Positions 1 to 6,442 of a stretch of 9,951 nucleotides of DNA are shown one piece after another (position 1 is the first letter of the stretch; every line of letters begins with the position of its first letter). This DNA comes from Phycisphaerales bacterium (GTDB lineage: Bacteria > Planctomycetota > Phycisphaerae > Sedimentisphaerales > Anaerohalosphaeraceae). The position numbers were made by a program, and so were the translations under genes. Location of the stretch: assembly GCA_011048645.1 (NCBI GenBank), contig DSDR01000285.1, positions 1 through 9,951 of the forward strand, written 5' to 3'. The notes beneath the pieces are model-generated. The model saw only the letters and a program-made list of their open reading frames with translations, searched no databases and was not told where the DNA came from.

Positions 1-1
1 G

Positions 2-1057
2 GATTTTGGCGGCGATATAACCAAAGCGCGCGCTAACCTGGATCGGGCCGAAGTGCGGTATTCTCCCGTATCTTTTGTCAAGACGCTGCAATATGTGCTG
101 ACTAATCCATCGCGATCGACCGGCGCAGGCGAGGTGTATTGTCTGGATGATGAGCCGATAGGAATGGCCTGCTGGAGCAGCGATGCGGAGGTGGGGCTGA
201 TTCCGGCCGAATCGATCAACCGTTTTCTCCGTAATGCCCAAAATCCCCCCTACCGCGGCTTTGGTGCGGTCGGATTCGAGACCTCCAATCTGCTGGATCC
301 TGCGGTTCGAAACTATCTGAAAATGCCCGACGAAATACGGCATGGCGTTTATGTAACTTCTGTTTATACAATGGGTACCGGCAGTTCTGAGCTGGTTTCC
401 GGCGATGTGATTTTAAGCATCAATTCCCATTTGCTCAACCCTTATGGACGGTATCGCCACGAGCGATATGATCGGATTGGATTTGAACACCTGATCGCTC
501 AGGCACAGGCCGGCGAGACAATGACATTTCGGATTTTTAGAAATGGTAAAGAAGAGTCTGTAGATGTAAAAGTGAGAAATATTAAAGCCGAGGATATGCT
601 GGTACCCTACTACCTTTACGACAAACGACCGGAATATCTCGTGATCGGCGGGTTTGTATTCCAAACATTAACGCGGGATTATATGACGATGTGGGGTGAG
701 GGCTGGCAGGGTCGTGTGCCCCCTCACTTGTACCAGTATTACCGTGAACATGCCTTTCGCCCGACCGAGCAGCGAAGCGATATTGTGCTGCTGAGTTATG
801 TATTGCCAACCGAGGCCAATCTGGGCTACCATCAGCTCGGTCGGCTCGTCGTTAAGTCTTTTAATGGAATCAAGATACGATCTCTCGATCAAATGGTCGA
901 GGCGATGTCAAATACCCCGCAGTCGCCCTTTCACGTCGTGGAATTCGAACTGGAGTCCCCTACCGTGGTCATTCCGAAGGCCTCTTTGCCGATGACCAAT
1001 CAGCTTGTCAGGGAGCTTTACGGCATCTCTGAATTGGCTTATATCGATCCAAATTAG
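2..1057 (+). CDS. Deg/HtrA-like PDZ protein (DEG9/DEG10 type), 5'-truncated by window edge
   Basis: The frame is open from the first bases of the window, so the true start lies upstream and the GTG at 53 is not a start. About 351 residues are visible. The layout matches the C-terminal part of DEG9/DEG10-type proteases: the end of a trypsin-like domain (LQ..., NP..., then VGLIPAESI), a first PDZ domain with GVYVTSVY and SGDVILSIN, a stretch containing RIGFEHL, then the second PDZ-like module with YLVIGGFVF, LLSYVLPTEANLGY and VVKSFNG. Family members are ATP-independent serine proteases or chaperones for damaged proteins. The place where GNSGGP should sit reads NP-SRSTGAGEVY (about 107-139), so the active-site loop is altered and activity is doubtful. 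The catalytic His and Asp lie outside the window, as does any signal peptide. The gene ends 243 bp before parB. Family membership is fairly sure; catalysis is not. Confidence 0.8.
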   Translation, partial: DFGGDITKARANLDRAEVRYSPVSFVKTLQYVLTNPSRSTGAGEVYCLDDEPIGMACWSSDAEVGLIPAESINRFLRNAQNPPYRGFGAVGFETSNLLDPAVRNYLKMPDEIRHGVYVTSVYTMGTGSSELVSGDVILSINSHLLNPYGRYRHERYDRIGFEHLIAQAQAGETMTFRIFRNGKEESVDVKVRNIKAEDMLVPYYLYDKRPEYLVIGGFVFQTLTRDYMTMWGEGWQGRVPPHLYQYYREHAFRPTEQRSDIVLLSYVLPTEANLGYHQLGRLVVKSFNGIKIRSLDQMVEAMSNTPQSPFHVVEFELESPTVVIPKASLPMTNQLVRELYGISELAYIDPN

Positions 1058-1114
1058 TACGGCTCCCTTACACCGACCTTAAGCTGCGTCAACACACCAC
1101 TTAAAATTTTTTGT

Positions 1115-1158
1115 GCCGGCGGAATGTTTCACGTGAAACACCGGCCAACTCTTTTTTT
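1115..1158 (+). terminator. Possible hairpin plus T-run around parS site 1
   Basis: GCCGG at 1115-1119 can pair with CCGGC at 1141-1145, closing over the parS palindrome, which itself folds as a 6-bp stem with an ACGT loop. Five unpaired bases (CGGAA) remain on the left side. Seven T residues follow at 1152-1158. This could terminate the upstream protease transcript, but the T-run starts six bases after the stem, which is looser than a normal intrinsic terminator. Confidence 0.25.
1125..1140. promoter_or_regulatory. parS: parS site 1 (ParB-binding palindrome)
   Basis: TGTTTCACGTGAAACA is a perfect 16-bp palindrome identical to the canonical chromosomal parS sequence. ParB loads here as a CTP-dependent clamp and spreads, marking the origin region for segregation and for SMC loading. 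It lies 161 bp upstream of parB. It is nested in a larger potential hairpin (see separate entry). Confidence 0.96.
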
Positions 1159-1182
1159 CATCAGCCGACGTTTTTTTTGAGT

Positions 1183-1198
1183 TGTTTCACGTGAAACA
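1183..1198. promoter_or_regulatory. parS: parS site 2 (ParB-binding palindrome)
   Basis: This is a second exact copy of TGTTTCACGTGAAACA, 58 bp centre to centre from site 1 and 103 bp before the parB start. The pair probably nucleates ParB on the chromosome. Its position upstream of parB also makes ParB autoregulation possible, which is inference. Confidence 0.96.
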
Positions 1199-1300
1199 CA
1201 GAAATCGGGCGGTTTTTTACTGGAATTTCTGGAGTCATTTCGATACAACTGCCGAAACTATCTTTAAGAACTTATGGTGTAACACTTTTCGGAGGTTGCT

Positions 1301-2260
1301 ATGTCGGACAGTAAAAAAACAAAACGGGCGCATTTGGGACGCGGCCTGGAGTCTCTCCTGGGGCCTATCCAGACCGCCCCTGTCGGAGTTTCGAAAGAAT
1401 CAACCCCTTCTCAAAAAGCAGACGGGGCGACCGAGTTTGCGGCGGACGTCCAGATGGACATGAGCCGATTTGAGATTCCACTGTCGAAGATCAAGCCCAA
1501 TCCCTATCAGCCTCGAACCGTCTGGAATGAGGATGATTTGGCCGAATTGACCCGTTCCATCCGCGAAAACGGGGTCATTCAGCCGATTATTGTGCGAAAT
1601 AACGGCCCATTGTATGAGATCATCGCCGGTGAACGCCGTTTTCGTGCCGCTTCGCAGGCCGGGCTGGAGATGATTCCGGCCTTGGTTCGTTCAGCAACGG
1701 ACGAAGAGATGCTCGAATTGGCGCTGGTGGAAAACATCCATAGGACGGACTTAAACCCCGTTGAGCGAGCCAGAGCCTATCAAAACTTTATCCAGTCATT
1801 TTCTTTGAACCAGACCGAAGCCGCACAGAAGCTGGGTGAAGACCGGACGGTTATTTCCAACCACTTGAGATTGCTTGACTTACCGAAAGATATTCAGGAT
1901 ATGCTCATCGGCAAGCAACTCTCGATGGGCCATGCGCGGGCCTTGCTGGCGCTGCCGTCAGATGAGCTTCGCCGGAAATTGGCCAATCGGGCTATGGCAG
2001 GGCGGCTCAGTGTGCGGGAAGTGGAACGGCTGGTGAGAAAATACCTTGAAGATAAACAAAAACCGGCGGAGGAAAAACAAAGCAAGAAAGCATATATAAT
2101 AGACCTTGAAAATCAACTACAGTCCATTCTGGGGACCAAAGTCTGTATCGAACCAAAAAAGAAGGGCAATCGCGGCCGAATCATCATCGATTATTACTCG
2201 TTGGACGATTTTGAACGGTTAACAGAACGAATCGGGTTGACCGCCACTGAAACATTGTAA
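1301..2260 (+). CDS. parB: Chromosome-partitioning protein ParB (Spo0J family)
   Basis: The 319-residue product is the DNA-binding CTPase clamp of the ParABS segregation system. The N-terminus has the short basic motif that stimulates ParA (KRAHLGRGLESLLG, residues 8-21). The CTP-binding ParB/Srx domain follows, with NPYQPR (67-72), IIAGERRFRAA (107-117) and ENIHRTDLNPVE (144-155). A helix-turn-helix spans about 168-193 (TEAAQKLGEDRTVISNHLRLL). After a Lys/Glu-rich linker (about 250-263) comes the C-terminal dimerisation domain to about 314. The length is normal for the family. The start is set by a strong GGAGG at 1291-1295, five bases from the ATG. Two perfect parS sites lie immediately upstream. 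No parA is present within the visible 1.3 kb upstream or downstream, although parA usually sits directly before parB. The stop is 70 bp before pncB in the same orientation, so cotranscription is possible. Confidence 0.97.
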   Translation: MSDSKKTKRAHLGRGLESLLGPIQTAPVGVSKESTPSQKADGATEFAADVQMDMSRFEIPLSKIKPNPYQPRTVWNEDDLAELTRSIRENGVIQPIIVRNNGPLYEIIAGERRFRAASQAGLEMIPALVRSATDEEMLELALVENIHRTDLNPVERARAYQNFIQSFSLNQTEAAQKLGEDRTVISNHLRLLDLPKDIQDMLIGKQLSMGHARALLALPSDELRRKLANRAMAGRLSVREVERLVRKYLEDKQKPAEEKQSKKAYIIDLENQLQSILGTKVCIEPKKKGNRGRIIIDYYSLDDFERLTERIGLTATETL

Positions 2261-2276
2261 TGTGCGGACATTCACG
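2261..2276. promoter_or_regulatory. Operator-like repeat, upstream copy
   Basis: TGTGCGGACATTCACG begins one base after the parB stop codon. It matches 8 of the 10 defined positions of a TGTGA-N6-TCACA dyad and is identical at 12 of 16 positions to the copy at 2295-2310, 34 bp downstream. The repetition within a 70-bp intergenic gap suggests paired regulator binding; the regulator is unknown. Confidence 0.35.
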
Positions 2277-2294
2277 TTTGGGGCCTCTTGTGTA

Positions 2295-2310
2295 TGTGAG
2301 CGCATTCACA
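2295..2310. promoter_or_regulatory. CRP-type operator-like dyad upstream of pncB
   Basis: TGTGAGCGCATTCACA has perfect TGTGA and TCACA half-sites separated by six bases, the consensus of CRP-family (CRP/FNR superfamily) regulators. It ends 20 bp before the pncB ATG and just before its ribosome-binding site. Binding so close to the start would more likely repress or occlude than activate. Whether this organism has a regulator of that specificity cannot be seen here. Confidence 0.45.
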
Positions 2311-2318
2311 ACTCAAAA

Positions 2319-2324
2319 AGGGAG
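2319..2324 (+). promoter_or_regulatory. Ribosome-binding site that fixes the pncB start
   Basis: AGGGAG lies six bases before the ATG at 2331. The same frame is open further upstream to a GTG at 2262, but that GTG has no Shine-Dalgarno sequence, nearly abuts the parB stop, and would add 23 residues with no resemblance to the family N-terminus. The ATG is therefore preferred. Confidence 0.8.
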
Positions 2325-2330
2325 TGTTTG

Positions 2331-3737
2331 ATGCGACTGAAATCTACTGCGCTGTGGACGGATAAATACGAATTTACGATGGCTCAGGCGTATGTTGAGG
2401 ACAACATTCACGAGCGGTCGGCGTGTTTTGATTATTTTTTTCGCACGTTGCCGTACGGCGGGGGATATGTGGTCTTTGCGGGGCTGGAAGATGTGCTTGA
2501 TGCGCTGGAGGCGTTTCGGTTCGATGAGGCGGCGCTGGATTTTTTGGAGGCGCAGGGTTACCGCACGGGGCTTTTGGATTATCTTTCACAATTTCGCTTC
2601 GGCGGAACGGTTTATGCCGCACGTGAAGGGGAGATCGTGTTTGCCAATGAGCCGATCCTTCGCGTTGAAGGGACGCTGATCGAGACGCAGTTGGTCGAGA
2701 CGGTGATTTTGAACATCCTGAACTTTCAGTCGCTGATCGCAACCAAGGCCGCCCGGATTCGTTTTGCCGCCGGTCATAACAAGTCGCTGAGTGATTTTGG
2801 TTTTCGGCGCGCGCATGGCGCCGGCGGGATCGGCGCCGCCCGTGCGGCGATCATCGGCGGGTTCAACAGCACGTCGAATATGGCCGCAGCGCAGCGGTAC
2901 GGGCTTGCCGCGGTCGGCACGATGGCGCATTCATATGTGCAAAGCTACAACGATGAATTGACGGCGTTTCGAGCGTTTGCCGCGGCCTGTCCTGATCATT
3001 GCATTCTGCTGATCGATACCTATGACACGCTCAACAGCGGTCTGCCGAATGCGATTCGCGTTGCCAAAGAAATGGAGGCGAACAACCAAAGGCTGTTCGG
3101 CATCCGGCTGGACAGCGGCGATCTGGCCTATATGGCCAAACAGGCGCGGCGTATGCTGGACGCGGAAAATCTGGACTACGTTAAGATTGCCGCCTCCAAT
3201 CAGTTGGACGAGTATCTCGTTCGCAGTCTCATTGGGCAGGGGGCGCCGATTGATCTGTTCGGCGTCGGCACGCGGCTGGTCATCGGCGAGCCGGACGGGA
3301 TGCTGGACGGCGTTTACAAACTCTCGATGGCCGATGGAACCCCGCGATTGAAGGTCTCCGATTCGCTGAGCAAAGCCACGCTTCCCGGCGTCAAGAACAT
3401 CCTGCGTTATATCAACGGGCAGGGCGGATTTGCCGCTGATGCCGTCGTCCTTGATGATGAATCTAAGGTTGAGTCTATGATTCATCCCACCGAGCCGCAT
3501 AAAACATTCGAACTGTCGGGGCGGGAATACGAAGAATTACTTGTGAAGGTCATGTCCGGCGGACGCCGGGTCCGCGAGCCGGTTTCGGTCGCTGCGGCGG
3601 CTGATTATGCGCAGCAGCGGCTGGCCCGTCTGCCGGACGAATACAAACGGTTTGAGTACCCGCACATCTACAAAGTGGGACTCAGCCCGAAACTGACAAC
3701 GCTTCGGGACGATCTGATCGCCCGACATCGAAAATAA
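2331..3737 (+). CDS. pncB: Nicotinate phosphoribosyltransferase
   Basis: The 468-residue cytoplasmic enzyme condenses nicotinate with PRPP, at the expense of ATP, to give nicotinate mononucleotide, the first committed step of the Preiss-Handler NAD salvage route. Visible family motifs, in order, are LWTDKYEFTMAQAY (8-21), SDFGFRRAHG (154-163), GTMAHSYVQSYNDE (196-209), LLIDTYDT (226-233), GIRLDSGDL (257-265) and DLFGVGTRL (308-316). His200 in GTMAH sits where the family carries the histidine that is phosphorylated during the ATP-coupled reaction. The length fits the bacterial PncB group. pncA follows after 18 bp, so the pair can take nicotinamide to nicotinate mononucleotide. Two operator-like repeats lie in the leader. 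The start choice is explained under the ribosome-binding-site entry. Confidence 0.95.
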   Translation: MRLKSTALWTDKYEFTMAQAYVEDNIHERSACFDYFFRTLPYGGGYVVFAGLEDVLDALEAFRFDEAALDFLEAQGYRTGLLDYLSQFRFGGTVYAAREGEIVFANEPILRVEGTLIETQLVETVILNILNFQSLIATKAARIRFAAGHNKSLSDFGFRRAHGAGGIGAARAAIIGGFNSTSNMAAAQRYGLAAVGTMAHSYVQSYNDELTAFRAFAAACPDHCILLIDTYDTLNSGLPNAIRVAKEMEANNQRLFGIRLDSGDLAYMAKQARRMLDAENLDYVKIAASNQLDEYLVRSLIGQGAPIDLFGVGTRLVIGEPDGMLDGVYKLSMADGTPRLKVSDSLSKATLPGVKNILRYINGQGGFAADAVVLDDESKVESMIHPTEPHKTFELSGREYEELLVKVMSGGRRVREPVSVAAAADYAQQRLARLPDEYKRFEYPHIYKVGLSPKLTTLRDDLIARHRK

Positions 3738-3755
3738 GCCATAAGGAGCGGAACA

Positions 3756-4373
3756 ATGAACGCATTGATTATAACGGATATACAATATGATTTTCTGCCC
3801 GGCGGGGCGCTGGCTGTTCCCCGCGGCGATGAGATTATTCCTCTGCTGAACCGTTTGCAGGGGCATTTTGATTTGGTCGTGGCCACCCAGGACTGGCACC
3901 CGCAAAACCACAGCAGCTTTGCGTCCCATCATCCCGGCAAGAAACCGCTGGAAACAATGGATCTGAACGGCTGCGAGCAGGTACTCTGGCCGGATCATTG
4001 CATCCAGGGCAGCCGAGGGGCGCAACTGGCCGAGTCGCTTGATGTCCGCCGCGTGCAGGCCGTTATCCGAAAAGGAACAGACCCCGACATTGACAGCTAC
4101 AGTGCTTTTTATGATAATCTGCATCGACGAACAACCGGTTTGGGCGGGTTTTTGAAAGACCACGGCGTCGATTGCGTTGTGATAACAGGGCTGGCAGGGG
4201 AGTATTGCGTTCGTTACACCGCGATGGACGCGCGGCAATTGGGATTTGAAACTGTCCTGCTGGCCGACGCTGCCAGACCGATTTGCCAGCGGGATTATCA
4301 GGCGGCTATTGAACAAATGACCCAAGCCGGCGTGCGGGTTGCCATGTCGTCGGCGTTTTTGGAAACGGTGTAA
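3756..4373 (+). CDS. pncA: Nicotinamidase (isochorismatase-fold amidohydrolase)
   Basis: The 205-residue enzyme deamidates nicotinamide to nicotinate and ammonia, supplying the substrate of the PncB encoded just upstream. The catalytic triad is visible as Asp8 (IITDIQYDF), Lys106 (IRKGTDP) and Cys151 (GLAGEYCVRYTA). Metal ligands are Asp46, His48 and His52 (TQDWHPQNH) and His81 (WPDHC). SYSAFYDN (114-121) is the usual nicotinamidase loop. All of these agree in order and spacing with characterised PncA enzymes. The common TDYCV around the nucleophile is GEYCV here, a conservative change. The start has AAGGAG at 3743-3748, seven bases ahead. Only 18 bp separate it from pncB, so the two are almost certainly one operon. 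Related isochorismatases can have other substrates, but the metal site and operon partner make nicotinamidase very likely. Confidence 0.95.
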   Translation: MNALIITDIQYDFLPGGALAVPRGDEIIPLLNRLQGHFDLVVATQDWHPQNHSSFASHHPGKKPLETMDLNGCEQVLWPDHCIQGSRGAQLAESLDVRRVQAVIRKGTDPDIDSYSAFYDNLHRRTTGLGGFLKDHGVDCVVITGLAGEYCVRYTAMDARQLGFETVLLADAARPICQRDYQAAIEQMTQAGVRVAMSSAFLETV

Positions 4374-4424
4374 TTGTTTATTTTTATTGAACTTAATTGA
4401 CAACTAAAGACGAAAGACGAACGA

Positions 4425-5483
4425 ATGAATCAGACATCAGAAGCGTTTTTGAAGGCGTTGCTTGAGGCGCCCAGTCCGTCAGGTTTTGAGCAGCCGGCCG
4501 CGGCCTGCTGGCGAAAGTATGTCAAAAGCAGTGTCGATCAGTTGATTCCGGACGTTCACGGCAACACCATTGCGGTGCTGAATCCGGCGGCCGAGTTTAA
4601 GTTCATGCTGGCCGGGCATATCGACGAGATCGGCCTGATGATTACCCACGTTGACGACAAGGGCTATATTTATACCGCACAAATCGGCGGAATGGATCCG
4701 TCTTTGCTGATTGGCCAGCGGGTCAAGATTATGACCCAAAAGGGCGAGGTGTTCGGTGTTATCGGACGCAAAGCGATTCACCAGATGAAGCCCGATGAGC
4801 GCAAAAAGACTGTCGAGATGGAAAATATCTGGGTGGATATCGGCGCCGACGATAAAAAAGCCGCCCTGAAGCGCGTGTCCATCGGCGATCCGATGGTCGT
4901 TGATGTGCCGTATCGCCGGCTCAACGGGCACAAGGTCGTCTCCCGCGCGACCGATGACAAGATCGGGGCGTTCATTGTGGCTGAAGTGCTTAAAGCTTTG
5001 TCAAAAAAGAAGTTAAATATATCTGTCGCGGGTGTGGCCACCGTTCAGGAAGAAGTGGGGCTGCGCGGGGCGATGACCTCGACCTATTCCGTTCATCCGC
5101 AGGCGGGCATTGCAATTGACGTCGGCTTTGCCAGTGACCATCCGGATACAGATCCCAAGAGTCTCGGCGAGGTCAAGTTGGGCAAAGGCCCCGTCCTGCA
5201 CCGCGGGCCGAATATCAACCCGGTGATGGAAGATTGGCTGTTTAAGGTCGTCAAACAACACAAGATTCCCTATCAGGTTACCGCTGAACCGCGCGGCACC
5301 TGTACGGACGCCAACGCGATGCAGCTTTGTCGCGGCGGGGCGGCTACTGCCCTGATCAGTATTCCCAACCGCTATATGCACACGCCGGTTGAGGTGATTT
5401 CGCTGGACGATGTGGAAAATACCATCAAATTGCTGGTCGAATACATTGCCGCCCACCCGGCCAAACGCGACTATCGACCATAG
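4425..5483 (+). CDS. M42-family metallo-aminopeptidase (glutamyl aminopeptidase/TET type)
   Basis: The 352-residue product belongs to peptidase family M42, cobalt- or zinc-dependent aminopeptidases that often form dodecameric tetrahedral shells and trim peptides released by proteases. The dinuclear metal site is complete: His65 (AGHIDEIG), bridging Asp177 (RATDDKIG), Glu210 (QEEVGLRGA), Asp232 (AIDVGFASD) and His319 (YMHTPVEV). Glu209 is the predicted general base. The spacing agrees closely with the archaeal TET peptidases. No signal peptide is visible, so it should be cytoplasmic. An M42 endoglucanase-like misannotation is common in databases; the peptidase role is preferred. Substrate preference cannot be read. 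The start has only a purine-rich leader (GACGAAAGACGAACGA) rather than a clear Shine-Dalgarno sequence. It lies 51 AT-rich bases after pncA and may be the last gene of that transcript. It converges on the PilZ gene. Confidence 0.9.
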   Translation: MNQTSEAFLKALLEAPSPSGFEQPAAACWRKYVKSSVDQLIPDVHGNTIAVLNPAAEFKFMLAGHIDEIGLMITHVDDKGYIYTAQIGGMDPSLLIGQRVKIMTQKGEVFGVIGRKAIHQMKPDERKKTVEMENIWVDIGADDKKAALKRVSIGDPMVVDVPYRRLNGHKVVSRATDDKIGAFIVAEVLKALSKKKLNISVAGVATVQEEVGLRGAMTSTYSVHPQAGIAIDVGFASDHPDTDPKSLGEVKLGKGPVLHRGPNINPVMEDWLFKVVKQHKIPYQVTAEPRGTCTDANAMQLCRGGAATALISIPNRYMHTPVEVISLDDVENTIKLLVEYIAAHPAKRDYRP

Positions 5484-5492
5484 GCGGCGGCG

Positions 5493-6227
5493 CTATTTAT
5501 TCATTTTTTCGTAAGCGTTGATGACATCGAGCAGACGGTGCAGCAGCTGGCGGCCTTCATAACCGGCTTCGAGGCCGAGAAATTCAACGCCGACCTGAAG
5601 GCCGCAGCCGTCGGTGGTGGCCTGAAGATGGCGGATGCCGGCCTCAAGAAGAATTGGTTTTTGATAGGGCATAGGAGTGAATTGAAGCCCGACAATCTGG
5701 CCGATGCAAAAGCAATCCCGCAGCATCGGATCGACGCGAATCATTGCGCCGCCGGCGGAGATGTTTTCGAGCTTGCCCTGCCAGCAATCCTCTTTGGGTA
5801 GGGTAAGGTTATCGTTCAAATAGCCGCGATGCCAAAACATCGCGCGCACGTTGAACCTGGACGGGACCGGATGCCGCTCATAGACACGCTGCTGAACCAT
5901 TTCGATTTGATCGGGTCGGTCCAGATGAACTCGTCGGGGGTTTTCCGGATACGGCGGCTCTGTAATAACGCTTTCAAACACATATTTACAATGAGCACAG
6001 TGCAGGCAGATGCCGACCGGTTGGTCTTTTTTCAGGATAGCGGCTGGCCGGGCGTCTGTTTTGATGTCCACCCGGAGATCGTCGGGCGAGACCTTCGTCA
6101 GGGCCATCTCAAAGACATGCCATTTTCCGTTGGTCGTAAAACTGAGCGTACCGGCCGCGGCGGTCTGGACGATGTGGCTGAGACATTGCTCCACATGGTC
6201 GGCTTTGAGCTGTTCAATTTGACTCAT
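5493..6227 (-). CDS. PilZ-domain cyclic di-GMP-binding protein (YcgR-like)
   Basis: The 244-residue protein has a C-terminal PilZ domain. The c-di-GMP motif RxxxR is Arg114-Arg118 (QQRVYERHPV) and the second motif N-x-S-x-x-G is Asn155, Ser157, Gly160 (LENISAGGAMI). The domain closes with VGVEFLGL (212-219). Residues about 1-105 resemble a YcgR-type N-terminal domain, ending in KYVFESVI (81-88). Such proteins sense c-di-GMP and alter motility, attachment or secretion through a partner; the partner here is unknown. Unusually, the N-terminal domain carries CLHCAHC (Cys74, Cys77, Cys80). There is no membrane segment or signal peptide. The start has GAAGGTGT (6231-6238 on the complementary strand) close before the ATG. 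The gene stands alone on the - strand, convergent with the peptidase gene (9 bp between stops) and divergent from guaA. Confidence 0.9.
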   Translation of the reverse strand: MSQIEQLKADHVEQCLSHIVQTAAAGTLSFTTNGKWHVFEMALTKVSPDDLRVDIKTDARPAAILKKDQPVGICLHCAHCKYVFESVITEPPYPENPRRVHLDRPDQIEMVQQRVYERHPVPSRFNVRAMFWHRGYLNDNLTLPKEDCWQGKLENISAGGAMIRVDPMLRDCFCIGQIVGLQFTPMPYQKPILLEAGIRHLQATTDGCGLQVGVEFLGLEAGYEGRQLLHRLLDVINAYEKMNK

Positions 6228-6261
6228 AAGACACCTTCAAGCGAACGACTGTGCTGTTTAT

Positions 6262-6267
6262 AGTATA
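6262..6267 (-). promoter_or_regulatory. Possible -10 element for the PilZ gene
   Basis: Read on the - strand this is TATACT, five of six matches to a sigma-70 -10 box, about 35 bp before the PilZ start codon. A good -35 hexamer is not obvious at 16-18 bp, so the call is weak. Confidence 0.25.
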
Positions 6268-6372
6268 TCATTCAATTCGGCTGATTCAGTGCATTTGCTT
6301 GAATATTCCTTCCGTACCGTCGAATACGGCTCTGACCGGTCGGGGCAAGACAGCATTTTTCGGCGAGAATGG

Positions 6373-6401
6373 TTGCAAAAAAAGGCAAACGGGAGTAAGA
6401 T
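6373..6401 (+). promoter_or_regulatory. Candidate sigma-70 promoter for guaA
   Basis: TTGCAA (6373-6378) and TAAGAT (6396-6401) are separated by 17 bp, each matching four of six consensus positions. Transcription would begin near 6408, leaving a leader of about 35 bases before guaA. No purine riboswitch is visible in the leader or in the rest of the 215-bp gap. Confidence 0.4.
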
Positions 6402-6442
6402 TTTTCTACAAACTACCACAATCATTTAAATAGAGAGGTTTT

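Noticed and set aside
1182..1463. Open frame beginning MFHVKH on the + strand upstream of and overlapping parB
   Set aside because: MFHVKH is simply the translation of the parS palindrome, a known source of false gene calls. The frame overlaps the real parB out of frame and has no ribosome-binding site.
2262..2330. GTG start at 2262 giving a 23-residue longer PncB
   Set aside because: It has no Shine-Dalgarno sequence, the extra residues do not resemble the family, and the ATG at 2331 has AGGGAG at good spacing.
4397..4402. Perfect TTGACA before the M42 peptidase gene as a -35 box
   Set aside because: No acceptable -10 element lies 16-18 bp downstream; the position falls on the start codon.
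2931..4403. Long - strand open frames opposite pncB and pncA (2931-3500 and 3537-4403)
   Set aside because: They are antisense to genes with complete catalytic motifs, with no plausible ribosome-binding site or family resemblance.
6312..6329. Inverted repeat CCGTA/TACGG in the gap before guaA
   Set aside because: Five base pairs around an eight-base loop is within chance for a 215-bp gap, and it does not resemble a purine riboswitch.
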